Assembly (NCBI GenBank): GCA_963691655.1
Contig: OY829328.1
Location: forward strand, 87,858,400-87,922,399
Direction of reading: 5' to 3'
DNA length: 64,000 bases
Source: Toxonevra muliebris
Lineage: Eukaryota; Arthropoda; Insecta; Diptera; Pallopteridae
The notes under the pieces were generated by a model. It was not told the DNA's origin. It ran no database searches and was given only the letters and a program-made list of their open reading frames with translations. Below are positions 1 to 14,000 of this stretch, in pieces. Each line of letters begins with the position of its first letter. The stretch's first letter is position 1. The position numbers and the translations under genes are program-made.

Positions 1-3000
1 ACGCTAACCTTGTGACATAAAATTGAAAACATACAAATTTTCCAATGGAACCCATGCAAAAAATTAAAATTTTATTGCGTGAGGTCACACACATTTACTT
101 TTGTGCATATGCATAAAACTGAAAAACACACACTCACATAAATTCAATGCATAAAAGTACAAAAAGAAAAAAATAAACAAAAATAACCGCAAATCGTTAA
201 ATCGCATCAACAGTTTGCATATGATATACCAGCAGAAGCACACATACACACGTGCTCTTTTGCTCTCATACTCTCTGTTTTGTCTCCTTCCAGCCACCCA
301 CCCACCCACTCTCATTGTCATTCACATATCGTTACTCATATGTTTGCATATACGGGTATATCCTTTCACCACATACACATACACACACACACACACACAT
401 ACAGTCACACATGAACTGTTGATAACCCATTTTGTTATCGTTTAGTGAGAGAGGGGAGTATAATGATTACACAAACAAACAACAATATTACACACACACT
501 CACCCAACTTGTCATATAGGAAAAGATGACAAAACCCAGTAGGCAAACCACCGTGTTTAAGTGGGACCTATAATACAAAGTCTTATAATTGTACAGAGTA
601 TGAAAATATATTTTTGACCAGGTTCCGGTTGGTGCTTGAATGATGATAACATGTAATTTTGTCATTTTGAATGCATAATCACAAAATGATGGTGGGGAAA
701 TATAGAGAGAATAGTTGATACTGCCAAGGATATCGCAATGTTAAAATAGTCAGTTGGCTCCATTAAAAATAATCCAAGTACCAACCACCTCTAGTTACGA
801 AATAGTTAGATTAGAGTGCATTAAAAGTTAGCTGAGTTGCTGGCAGCGTAGTCACAGTCGAACCGGAAGACTCTAGTTTTTTTTTTAGAAATGCCATAAG
901 GTAATATTAGTTGCGCCTTACATGGATTCCACGCCCTATTTTCTAAGTTTTATAAGAAAATTTCTTATATTCGCTCTATACGGCAACACACAAAACAAAT
1001 CATTGCATTCTAGGAAACTTTCCAAAAAGGAAAATGAAAATATTTAATATATATCTCATAAGATACTTAAAAATTTCCCACTGGGTTGTAACTACACATA
1101 TGCAAAAATGATTTTTCTGCCTTTTTTGTACACACAAACACATATAAATATTTGTATTTGCTTCTGTTGCTGTTTTTGTTGTTATTGTTTGTGGTTGCTT
1201 TTATTTGTCATTCAATAAATAGCATATCTTCTCACTACCCAAGCGCGCCCATTACCTTCAAAACAACAACTACTGCTAATACACATATGTATGTGTGTAC
1301 ACGGGCGGATAAAAGGTGGGGGTTTTGACATAAAAACCGGTGTTTTTTTTGACATATGAGTCGCGATTTCCAGAACAAGCCTGCAGTATTTGGAAAATAA
1401 ATAGTTTAATGCCTCCACAACAATCAGGTTGCAATATCTGCAGTCTAATAAATTCCCCCCTTTTGATCCGCTAATGATGTTTACACAGAACAAGAGAAGG
1501 AGTGTGTGCAACCCGCTATACATTAACATATGCAATTTTTGCTCGCTATAAATGTCAAACAAAAAAAAAAGGAAATAACGCGATTTTTATTATTTTTTTA
1601 TTTTTGGTAAATTGTACATAAAAGCAGAAGAAGAAAAAATAATACCCCGCAACAAAAACATCCAGCCAAAGAAAAAAGGATAAACTTATGCTGCTGCTTA
1701 GTTGCTGCAGCCATACTTTAACCTCAGGGGAGTTTCATATGTTGTTATTGCTATTCACAAATTTTTACCACTTCCTGCGCGCGTTTTCGATGTAAATTTG
1801 TTTAAAATTGTCGAAATTTTGTGGAAAATAAAAAACATATTTGCGTGTTTATTTGAGAGGGTGTTTGCATATGTGTTATGATATATGTTTGTGTGTGTAG
1901 GAAACGGAAATGCATTGTCAACGTTAAGTTGAGTGTATCAAGTGTATCTAATGCTAACATAATCATCGTTTTGTTATCACTGAATTTATTTATTTTATTG
2001 CTAGCTCCCACTGTGACATGTGAGTTAACTCACAGATATGGATCTAGGTGTTGGGGGAGGGAAGTGTGGCATGTTATTATGAAGGAAAGGTAGTGGCTGG
2101 CAAACAATTGATTGAGTTCGCACATTAATGCGAAGCAAAAAAAGCGTAAAGGTTTTGATTTTTTATGGAATTTTTCGAAGATTTTTCTTCACTTTTCTTT
2201 CTATGCAATACATTCACTTGATCAAGTCTAACTAACTTATTTCAACTCTCTTTAGCATCATAAAGTCTCCAAATTACAACAAACTTCTAACGTTTCAATT
2301 AGCCACTCAAACTAATAAATGCATATTAATATTTTTTAGAATAATAAAATATAATCCCCCAATTGAAAATTGCGTCTTTTTATAAAAAAAATTATAAGTA
2401 CACCATCTTTGAAATACACGAAAAAACAAAAGAATAAAGAAACTTTATGCAAAATAAACCAATCAAAAAGTTTAATTACCACTTTAGAATATCCTTTTTG
2501 CTCTTTCTCAAAAAAGTCCTATCATATCGTTTCGCTTCATTATCCTGTGCTGTAGTCCTCAAACCCCTGGGTCCTCAACTCATTGCTAACTTGCTGGCTT
2601 TCACTAATAATAAGGAAAATATTAATTAAAAAGAACACCACTTACTTGAACGTAGCCAATCTTAAGCAGCACAAGCAACACAAAAATAAGGGACGCAATA
2701 TCGTGCTCCTTTCTTGGTCCTTGCGTCCTTTGCCGCTTTTCTTTTTCAAAAATGTCTTCTCCAGTAATTTCCATGAAAAATGAAAGAAAATTACATTTAT
2801 AAATGAATTAACAACGTGCTGAATAAATGAAAGGATAATAAGGATACGCTACAAATTACATTAACCCCATAGAAATAATGGCGCACACACACACAAGTGC
2901 ACAAAAGCTAAAAACAGCGTTTTCTGTTTGCTGGAGTGTAAGAGAAGGAAACAAAGAGAAAAGACTTTATGTACCTAATTTTAAAAAGGGAATGTTGTTT

Positions 3001-4624
3001 AACGTCATTGAAGTTGTTTCTGGGTACTTTTGTAAATGCTAATTATCATAAAAACTAAATAATTTCTTGAAGCTTTTCAACCTTTTCTGTTTCAATTTCT
3101 TACGACCAACTACCATCCAACGAGCGATTTGTTCATTCAGCTTTACAATTCATCCATCCATCCATCTAACCACTCAACTCATGCTCCCAGCTCAAGTGTT
3201 GACATGGCGGTATATCCTTTTCACACAGTCAATACCTTTTCATGTTTGCAAACTTTCCTTTTCGTATTTTCTAATTGCGTTCAGTGCCGGTTCCATACAT
3301 AAACATACACCGCTAAGCGGTGACCCAACTTCATTGCGAGTAACGCCAAGTAAGATTCTGATAAGTAGATTCTACTGGTTGTGACTCAGTCGCTTTCTTA
3401 CAGATTTTGCACTTCACTTGGGCGATTTGCTGAACTCCTTTGAAGCGACAGTGTTTCTACTACTCCACTCCGCTCCTGATGAAATTGCATTTCTCATGGC
3501 AAAAACAAAAAACAAAAAAAACCTGACTCCAACTACAGTATCATATTTTCTTGTACTCATGAATATTTAACAAAAATGAAAAAAAAAAAAAATCCTTCAT
3601 CAACGTTGTTGTTGTTTCATTGAAGTTTCATTACGAAAGCTTGAAGCTGTAAATGAATTTGGAGGGTTAAAAATGTTCGCTGTAACACAAAAGGGATGCT
3701 AGCTAGCTAGCTCATTTGGTGCAATGCGGCGCAGCGTTTCAGTACTTCAAAGCATATTTTGTTGTTGCCTGTTTCTTGCTGTTGTTATTGTTGCCTTGCG
3801 GCCGGCTGTCGTTCTTCATTTCCGTTGTTTTAATACATTAAAACAACAAGTGCTGTTGTTTTTGTTTTCGCTGTTGTTGTTGTCGTAATTTAATATTACC
3901 ATTAAGCCGCCATTAATGAGTCAGCGCCATTTGCGTATGCTCTCTTTATACTACACGCATACCACTGCATCTCTCTCTCGCTCTCTCTCTCTCTCTCACT
4001 GTCCAGTTCGTTTTGCTCTTCACTCATTTATTTCGTTTACAGTTTTCACGTCTTTCAAAAGTAACAGTGCTTTTTTTTATTGCTTGCTTCAATCATTCCT
4101 CATCCTTCATCATATCCTTTCGTTTTGAACATTTTATTATTTTCAGCGCCATTGCAATTTTCTCACTCTCTTTTTCACCATCTCTTCTTCTCCTGTGCTG
4201 TGCTTTGTAAAAAGTTAAGTACGAGAGTAATTAAGTTTATGTGTGTAAAATGTAATTCTATGCCACCCCCTTCTTTTTATCACTTCGCTCTCTGCTTCTT
4301 CTTCTTTTTCTTATGCTTTTTCCTCTGATTTTATTTTTATTCTTGTGGTTGTTGTTATTGTTGAATTCTTGTCAGCGTGCAGGTGAGCAAGTTAACTTTG
4401 ATGGCGACGATGTTGTTTTTATTTCCTGTTATGGTTTTTATGGTTATTTTTGTTGTTGTTATTGTTGTTTGGTTTTCGTTTGATATTTATGTGCATAATT
4501 TTGTTGTTTTTGTAAAAGAAAAGTTCTTTCTGTTTTTATTGCATTAATCAAAAATTGTAACTACAGAAATAATGACTTTTTTAATGGATATGTAATGAAA
4601 GTAACACAACAGAAAGTGGCAGAA

Positions 4625-4657
<33 letters not shown>

Positions 4658-7193
4658 AAACACGCTTTTTAAAATTCTACTTAATAAAAGTTATAAGAAT
4701 CTATATCTAATTTGGAAGGCGGTAAAGTGAATACAAATGAAGTGAAAGGTGAAAGAAACGTTTCTGCAGATGTCAATTCCACTTACTCTACTACCGAGGG
4801 CAATTGTGAGTGAGCGACAACTAACATTACTAATCAGTCGCTTCAGGCATATTAAAGGATGAATCGCCTCGGTTTTCTAGTGCACAGATGCAACAATTTG
4901 ACGCTTTACAATATTTTTTCAAGGATTAATTTCTAAAAATAAGTAGAACCTATGTAATTTTGACCTTCGGTGACTCCAAATAATTTTCGATGGGGAATAT
5001 TTTTTACAAAACTCAATTAAAGTTTTCGGGTTCGTTTACCCGGTACAGTCATATATCGAATAGAGGCTTCATTTAGCTTCCAAAAAGGTGGATTGTTGCT
5101 GTCTAAGTAATTTTTTCCCTTCCATTCATGATAAACAACTTTCTCTTAGCTATGAAACATGTACTAGGTAAAATAAAAAAAAATTATATTGGTCCCACGC
5201 ATACTAAGATTATAGGTTTCCACCCAGTATCGCAGACGTGATTGATAGAGAAAATCTGAGTACAGGGTCGGATTCAACCACCCCGAATTACCTTTCAATG
5301 GTTATCTATTCGATATTTAAAATCTGGCTTTACACTGTGTAATTAATAAGCAACCATTGAGCCAAAACTTAGATCCAAGCACTTTTTCATCTCAATCTCT
5401 AATCACTTATTGAGCCTCTGTACTGATGACTTCTTCAATTGGCGTCAGATTGGGTTCGGTTAAAGTGGTTGCCCTTTACTGAAAACTTCTTTAGGTCCGT
5501 TGTGTATCCACATGGGTTGTTAGTTAATTTTTCTTAATCGTATTTAAACCAGTTTAAAGCTTTTTTGATCTGTTTCAATCCCTACTATCAATTAATTCTA
5601 ACTCAGTTAACTGTATAAACGAATGGTGGCCAATGGATGCCAGTCTCCTTCTGATAAACTCTGGGCAATAAAAGGGAAAGTTTAGTGGTGTGGGAGTTTT
5701 TGTTTTTTTATGCTTTATCTGAATCCGGGGATGGAGTTAGAGTTTGTATTCTTAATTCTCAGCTGCGTTTAATTCTGGGACAGTTGCTCTACTGCTAAGT
5801 TGCTTAATCATACAAGAAGTCATCCACCTTCACACTGGCGGATCTAGGGTTGGGGGTCAAAGGGAATGAGGAGAAAGAGAGCTGACTATAATAATGGTTC
5901 TGGATCCAGTAAATTGACTCATCTTTTCTGAATATGCATAATAAAGTCTAACGAAATCTTGATTGAATACTTAATCTACTTCATTTATCTTATTTGATTC
6001 TAACCAATTTCCAGTTTAGTTTTGTAATTTTCTAACGCTTAAAAGTATGCAATCAATATTTTCATTAAAGAGAATAAAGAGAAATAAGCAATGTGAAATT
6101 AACTTTAATATTGAAAAATTGCCTCCACAGTCTTTTTGCTTCATACACATTTGTATTAAAATTGTCACCAACGAAATGATGCCAACGAAAAAAAAAAAAA
6201 AGTTCCCCATCCAAAGCAAAAGGAACAACAACAGAAAAGAGTAAGCAGCTTCAACCCTAATGATTTTGTTGTTGTTGTTGTTGTCTACTCGTACTTTGAA
6301 TACTTTTAAATATAAAATTACACTATCAACATTAAGTATAATACCCGCAAGTGCTGATGTATAAAAAACTTTGGTTTTTCTTTTTTATAAATATGTACAT
6401 ACATATCAAAACGTTTTAGAGTGCCGCGAAAAAAAAAAACTTGTGCATGAAATAAAATTAAAATAAAAGAAGAACAGAAACTGTGAGCGAGCTAAAGTGG
6501 CTAGGGTTGCCACAGTAATGTTTAAAAAAAAAAAATTATATATATGTATATAGTAGAGCAAAAGGAAGTTTAGCAAAAGCCGCGAGCATTTGTGTTAATA
6601 ACAAAAAGAAAGAAAAAACGTAAAGTAAAGTAAAGCATAGAAACGAAAGACAGAAATTTATATCTAAGTATATGAAAGTGTGTCCCCAGACGTGTTCAAA
6701 ACAACAACAAGCACAATTTACTGCCACCCTCACAAAAATATATGCTACACCAACACACACACACACACGCAACCACATAGTCGAGAAACACAAGAAAAGA
6801 GTTTTTGTTGAAGCTATTAAAAAGTAAAAAAAAAATATATATATTTAAAAAACGCGAAACGCGAAAAAATTTGAATATCCTGAAGTAGAAATAGAAGAAG
6901 AAGAATCAGAACGGGACAAAAAAAATGTAAATAAGCAAAATTTCGATTTTTTCTACTTCTTTGGCAATCCGTTGCCTCCTCCAACTTCTTAGTCTTTCCT
7001 TTACCACCACACACACACACATACACACACACCGTTGATGCTGTTTTACTCATTTGCAAGGGGTGAATGAAATTAAGAAAAAGAACAAAAAGTAAAATAT
7101 AAGCGTAAGAATAAGAAAGAATTTTTAAGGCCATCTTTAACGACTTAATTTATGCGCTGCATGCACTGTGAATGAATTTGGCTAACCGAAATA
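1..7193. other. Non-coding AT-rich stretch with microsatellites
   Basis: I see no exon. The open frames here are built from A/T runs and CA, CT or GTT repeats. Simple repeats include (AC)n 381-399, (GCTA)n 3698-3713, (CT)n 3971-3997, (GA)n 4625-4649, (GTT)n 6268-6284 and (CA)n 6752-6768. The part 4900-5900 is of more mixed composition but without a recognisable product. Confidence 0.7.
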
Positions 7194-8059
7194 CCACCTT
7201 GATTAAAAAGTTCCCGGAATTTATTCAGGAAATTAAAAATACAAGTTTATTCATCTAAATCTATATTGTCGCCTTCAAAGTAATCCTCATCGATTGCAAC
7301 ACATTTATGCCAGCGCTTGGTCCAATCCTCGAAACATTTTTTATATTCGGTTTTCGGTATGTCCATCAGTGCTTCCTGCGATTTTTCCATTACTTCCTCT
7401 CGGCTGCTGAAACGCGTTCCTCGTAATGGGTTTTTAACTCGATTGAACAGAAAAAAGTCACAGGGAGCCAAATCAGGTGAATTCGGTGACTGTTGAATGG
7501 TATTTGTTGCAGTTTTCGTCAAAAAATTACTAATAATAATGGCACTGTGCGACGGTGCGTTATCATGGTGCAAAATCCACGAGTTTTCTGTCCACAATTC
7601 TGGTCTCTTTCGGCGAATTGCTTCACGCACACGCCTCATAATGCCTAAATAATACTCTCTGATGGTTAATTTGCGGTTATTGACCAAAATTTCTTTTACT
7701 TTATCAACGTTTTCGTCGGTTTTCGTTGTCGATGGTCTGCCACTGTGTTCATCATCTTCGATTGACTCACGACCACTTTTGAACCGCTCGTGCCACTGGT
7801 AAACGATCGTTTTCTTAAGAGAAACACTTTTCCAACGTTCGCGCACCATTAAATCCGTTTTTACGCAAAATTTAATACAATACAATTTGATAAAATTGTA
7901 AAAAATCGCCAACACACACAGAGATAGATGTACTGTTGGCTACGTAACTTTTGCAAATGTCAAGCTATGATGCTAAGATTTAGAGGGAATATCAACAACA
8001 GATGCACCAACTTATCAAAAAATAACAGAACTCAAATCGAAACGATGGGAGCGCCACAC
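7194..8059 (-). mobile_element. Internally deleted mariner (D34D), copy 1, missing one terminal repeat
   Basis: The low-coordinate end carries the terminal repeat CCACCTTGATTAAAAAGT beside a TA dinucleotide (7192-7193). The high-coordinate end stops at GCGCCACAC (8059), exactly where copy 2 (15324-16218) continues into its second terminal repeat, so this copy lacks that end. The body encodes a deleted transposase on the minus strand. Full-length mariners are about 1.3 kb; this is about 0.87 kb. Confidence 0.9.
7247..7915 (-). pseudogene. Mariner transposase, internal deletion, frame still open (222 codons)
   Basis: The N-terminal part keeps the helix-turn-helix region (CIKFCVKTDL, then VYQWHERFKSGRESIEDDEH and GRPSTTKTDENVDKVKEIL). 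After LTIRE the protein jumps to YYLGIMRRVREAIRRKRPEL, which in mariners lies well over 100 residues further on, so the first catalytic aspartate is gone. The second (HHDNAPSH) and third (SPDLAPCDFF) aspartates remain with 34 residues between them, and the C-terminus is complete (KCFEDWTKRWHKC...GDNIDLDE). The protein cannot be an active transposase but could still bind terminal repeats. The unbroken frame is notable. Confidence 0.9.
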
Positions 8060-11000
8060 GATGGTTATTGGCGTAGCTAAATAAATATTTAAACAAATGA
8101 TGTCTAAGGTTTTCAGAATTTATAATCTACTAGCCGACGCTGCTGCATTAGAATTGATGCACATTGAGCTATCATGGCTACCTGTCCAATACTGCCCATG
8201 TTGTGTCGAATGAGTATTTTTAGCAACCTTCGTTTACATATCACAATAATTTTCCCGCTTTAGAAGTATAAATCCTCGAAAATATTTCATGTTTCATCGG
8301 TCGAGCGGTTTTAGCTAGGTTCTGATATATGAATAAATCAGTCAGCTCTAGTGTATTTGTAGTTATGAGTTAGCGTTCGGACGCTCCAAACACCAATTAA
8401 AGTCTGGGTTTTCCCACAAAGCTAGTTATCTTTAATTTCAACATCTGATCGGTTCTAATAGCAAACTTTATAACAAATAAATTACAAATTTTTGAAAATA
8501 ATTATCTGAACCTATTAGCCTGTGTTGGTGCGAAAAACTAATACATTTCGAACGTTGCTGGTTAATAAAAAAAAAAATGTAAAAAGACAGAAAAAACTAG
8601 CCCCTTTCGCAATCTCTGAATCCGCTGAGGCAGTTTTGATATAATGGCCAAGGACAATCCCCAACACTAAGCTCCTAGTTGCGTCATAAATACTTGATAA
8701 GAAAGGCTAAGCACTGAGGAAGTTTTGCAAATAATTCATAGTTATTTAAAGGATCGAATTCGGTGGAACTATTTTGTGGAAGAGTGAAGTCTTACAGCGG
8801 ACGGGGATAGATCATAGGAAGACAGAGGAGAGATCATAGGAAGAAGAAACGTTTTGTTGCAGCGATAACGAATATAAGATTAAGGTGTGTAAGGGGAGAA
8901 GAGGCTTATATCATATCTAAAATCAATTAATTGTTTCTGTAGAGCATTTGCCCGCCTTCTCACTAATTTTTTCTAGATCAACATGCCTGCGAAAGAAGTA
9001 CAAAAGTTGAACTCGTTAGTGCTCTGACAAGTCAATTCATTGATGGAAACATCATTAAAAATGAGATGCTATTCAAAGGCCAGACTGATCTATGGCAAGT
9101 CAGGAACTTAGTTGTTTCTATTTTTGGTCTTAAGGTATGAGAAGTTTGAAATCCTTCCCTGTTAAAAAACAGGAGGAGTTTATTCGTCTACAGTTCTTCT
9201 GCCATATCGGAGAGCACCCATCATAGAGGGCATTTTGATATTCTCAACTTCGGATCAATTTGTTTCTAGAATATAAATGAAATGAAGAAATTTATACATA
9301 TATTCGTGAGCTTTTTCATATTATCAGCAATTCAACCTCTATCAATTACAAACATTTGCATCAAAAAATTAATGTGCCCTTACCCACGAATGCAGGGTAC
9401 TCATAATGAGAAATGAAAGGAACAAATGTCTCCATGCCAGAGCCACAAGAAATGAGAAAGATAAAAAAAAAAAAACGAAAGGAGTACATTTTTAGGGGGG
9501 GTGATGGTGCCGGTAAAACAGTGAACAGTGAAGCCAAAGAAGCGCAGTAGGAGGACGCTGGAGCGGGGGAGAATAAAAACAGTGAAAGCAAAAAAGGATA
9601 ACGTTGACTGCTTGTGCTGCTGATAAGGAAAAACGCAAATTTGTTGCTATTGCTGCTGCTGCTGTTGCTGATGAATTAAGCTAAGAAATAAAAAAACAAC
9701 CGACTTGAAAAAAATGCCACCCCAGATTTTTTTTACGTACGTTTGTAAAAAGCAAAGAAAAAAAATTTGCTTTTAATTTTAAAAGCACGTTTCGTGTGCA
9801 AAGTGGGAAGCGGGGAAGAGATACGACGGCAGAAGAGGAAAACGAACGAGGTTTATATTTTCTTCTTCGGTTTTTTTTTTTTTTGTTTAATAATAATGAA
9901 GAATCCCTTTACTTGTGAATGAGTGAGTGAGTGAGCGCCAAGCAAAGCTAGCAGCAGTAGCACATCCATATCCGTATCCGTTTTCCGCTTTTGCTGTTGC
10001 TGTTTTGGGCGCTCTCATCTTTTCGGTGTTTTTGTTTCCTTCATTTTTTCTTCTTTTTCTTAATTTTTATTGAAGCAAAAAGCAAGCAGGCAGGCAACTT
10101 TTTTTTTGGTGTTTTCTCATTTTCTGCTTGGCCTGCTCAGTTCTACCTCCTCATCGTTGTTCCAGTCGTCGTCTTCAACATCATCGTCAGCTTTGGCTTC
10201 CTTGTCGTTAACGCTTACAGCAATTTTAACTGCTGCCTTTGCTGTTGCTTCATTCCTCGCCTCGTTCTTCCCTTCCCTCATCCATTAAGTGAAAGTATAT
10301 TCACTCTTTATGCCTTTCAACTGTTAAAATTTATTCCTTTCGTTACTTTGTTCATTTCGAAAGGGGTTGGAGTTTTTTATTTCTGATCGATATTTTAATT
10401 TTATTTTGTTGCTTCTCGTTTCTCGTTTTTTTACATTCTTTTACTTTGATATGATTTTTTTCCAGCTTCGTGTTTTGTTCATTTGAATTTTTTACTCATT
10501 TTCATCAATGAACGTCATCATCATTATCAACGTCTTCTGCTTCTGCTTCCTCCTCCTCCTCCTTCTCATTTTCAATATTATTGAGTTTGTATTTTTGCAC
10601 AAAGGCATATCCTTTATTTTTTGTTTGTGTGTGAGTGTGCGCCATGCTGCAAGCTCAATATCCTTGGCAACAACTCTTTGATGATGTGTGTTTGTATTTT
10701 TGGTGATAATGATTGCATTTGTGCAAAGTTTTTAATGAGACTTTCAAGATTAAATTTATATATTGATTTAAATAGAGATTCTTTTTGAAAAAGTTTTCTG
10801 TCAAATTAGCATAAGCTTTTCTCTTATTTGATCTCAAATGCTTCCATATCAATTTAGGCAGCGTTGGTTTTCTTATTTCTTTGAAAGAAAGTGACAATAA
10901 GTTAGTAAAGATTTCTAAACTAAGCTTTAAGTTATTGGCAAAAAATTCCTTCTCATTTTTTATTTTTTTTATTTTTGTTTTCGAATCAATTGCAATGAAA

Positions 11001-14000
11001 CGAAATGAAAAAACAACACTGTAATTGACAGGATACGTATGTGATTCTGTGTTTCACGTGTGCGTGCGACACTTCCGTTTGAAGTGACCAAAAGTACAAA
11101 GGTAGACGCATACACCAATACACCCAAACATGCACACATACACATGCACACGCAGTGCAAATAGTAAATAAAAGGATATGGCAAAAAAATCCAGAAAACA
11201 CAAAAAAAAAAAATCCACTGAGAAGTCAAGCAAATCAAGAAGCGCACAAGGAACAAAAAAGCACACAAAATTTCACAACAAAACATGTAAATATTTTACG
11301 CACACATGCACGTGTATTTTACACATACATATAATACACGTGTATTCTTTACGCATACAAACACACATGTCCATTTATGAATGTGTGTATGTGTGTGTGA
11401 AAGAGTGTGCAACTGTCAATTGATAAATTGATTTACTTCTGCTTCATACACACATACAGGTAAAGCAAAAGCATGTGGTAGGAGTATAGTAAAAAACAAC
11501 AACAACAAAGTTGTGTAATCAATACTTCAAAGTTGACCTCATCGTACCTGCAGCACAAGCAGCAAAACAATATATGTGCAAATCTATAGCATATTTTTAG
11601 GAGTTAATACTTTATACAAACAAATTTGTATACAAATAAAGGTGAATAAACACATGCCGGCGGTTGTATGCAGTTGGTTGTTGTTGTTATTATACACACT
11701 TGTATGTACTTTCAATAAAAATACAACAACAAAAAGCAACAACTATGATCAAAATTTACTATTTATTGTATGTATGTATGAATGTGTGTTATTACTAAAG
11801 CTTATAGATGGTTTACATAAGAAATAAGACTATTTCCGACTTATTTCGATTTTTCACAAGTTCCTGTCAAATTGCTCTAGTTGTTGTTGTTGCTATTTGG
11901 CTTGCGCGCTTCTATATCAATATTTGTTTTTTATGTATGTATTGAACTTGAAGATTGAAGTTCAATTTAAAATTATATATAATTTCACTAAAGTGATTCA
12001 CATTAAACAATTAAAAGTATAGCATACTTTTCTGATTGTCAATTCATCTTCAATTATTTAACTCTAGCTTAGTTAAACAGTGTTCCCATTCTTTGTGCAA
12101 ACATTTGCTTTCCGTTACATTAACCCATTAAGGATGAGCGGGAACCAAAGTAGATAGATCAAGAAAGTAACTTGAGAAACCTGGCTCAGGAACGGCTCAG
12201 CAGCAAGGAGCCATATGGCACCGCTAGGCTTTACTGGGTTAATAAATTCACACATTGTTCATCATTATGGCATTTGGAGGCAAAAATGTTGTTTTCCCAT
12301 TCTCACTTCCTGAATAACCGCGATAATACCTCAAAAACTGAGTTAGAGAAACTGCTCTCATGCCTAAAGCCCAAACTATAGTGGGGATGTGGTACTAAAA
12401 GATCTTCTTAGTGTTAATTGTTTATTTTTTTCATACCATATATTGCATAATTTCATATTACATTTCACATTATCAAATCTAGTATAAATTCCTAGTTTCG
12501 TTACTGGAAAAATAATTAAATGAAGAGGTATTGGGTTACTCCCCGCAGATCTACACCAGGCCAAAAGATTTACAGTCAGATATAGATTCCAAATAAGACG
12601 AAATTGGCTTATAAAAATTCTTTCGGATACTTGTTTGCCTTTGGAAGAAACTGTGAACTTTCATCCCTTTCTCTTTTACTTAGGTTACTTGATGACTAGA
12701 GATGCAAATTTCAAGCACGTTTAACATAGTTTAGTTGATTTTCAAATTAGAAATTTTAAATGTCTGCCATCTGAAGGAAAAAAAAACAGAAAGACCTTAA
12801 GTATTACTGTCTTTTTCTTTCTTATATCAGACCATGTAATTTATAATTTGAAAATCAATACTAACTATAGAAAAAACACTTTATTATGCTTGAAATTTAC
12901 ATCCCTAATGATGACAAACCCTCGTCCAGTCTGGCGTAAAAATGATACTATACAACTATGTTCGCCAGCCAGAAGTATCAGCACCACAGACAAGCCGGCA
13001 TGCTCCACGCCCATACCACAGTCATCTGGGGTCAGAGAAGCTCCCAAAGGTGGATCGCCTCCCACAGCTTAAAGAAGAATACCCCAGCAAAAGCGACCAG
13101 AGACACAATTGCTGTCCTTGGATTGGACTTTTGTCTCCCCCGCCGTACTCCTTAGATTTGACTTCCTAACATCAAATTTTTCAATAACGAGATATTGATG
13201 GATTATGACAAAGCATGCCCACTTTCATCTGTGTCGAAAATTTCGAAGATCACTTCCTTAAGTTTGAATTACAATCTCTGGAAACAGTACTCTAAATATC
13301 AACACGTTTTTTGCTTTTCCTGTAAATTTTGAAAAATGGGTGTTAGGGCTTTGGCAAATTAAGGTACTGATACATACACAAACTCGCATAAAGAATGCTC
13401 TGTTCTTATCCCCAAACAGAGTCGCCGATCCATTATATTCGAAATTTCTGAGTTTTTTCACTTACAGCTTAGACAAATATGTCCTAAAAGGAAGTCCATA
13501 GGCTTTCTTTTAATATCATCTTAATTGACAGTTTTTAAGTTTTCTTGCTTGCGAGTCAAATAACTTCAGGCAACCTCAAATAATTTCGTGCTGGCAAGAT
13601 TTGTAAAATTTTCTAACCATACGTGGTTTATCTATAATATTTAAATGCACATCTCTGATTGTCCTTTTTTGGTGGTATAAAGGATTCACTTTTCTATTAC
13701 ATTTTCATTCATCTTTTGTATCTCCAATATGTGAGCCAGTCAAAAAAGAGTTGCTTGATATCTCAAGTGTTTGAACACTTCAAATTATCTATGATAAAAT
13801 ATCAAAATTTATTATTATGACATCACAGTGACAGTTTTTTTGTATAAAACAGAAAAACTGTTCACGCTAAAACTTTTAACGCTACGCTTTATTATCCTTT
13901 TTTCAATGCCTACACTGATGACAAGATGAGCAAGCAGAAGCAGAGGGAGCAGCAGCAGAGCGCAAACAAATTAAATTCATAGACACGATTTGTCACTTTT

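Noticed and set aside
1212..1562. 116-codon minus-strand open frame
   Set aside because: No domain, no splice context, and composition follows the local AT-rich and CA-type sequence.
12848..13072. Plus-strand frame starting MKINTNYRKN
   Set aside because: Several overlapping frames on both strands are equally open in this GC-richer block. None matches a family, so none was called as a gene.
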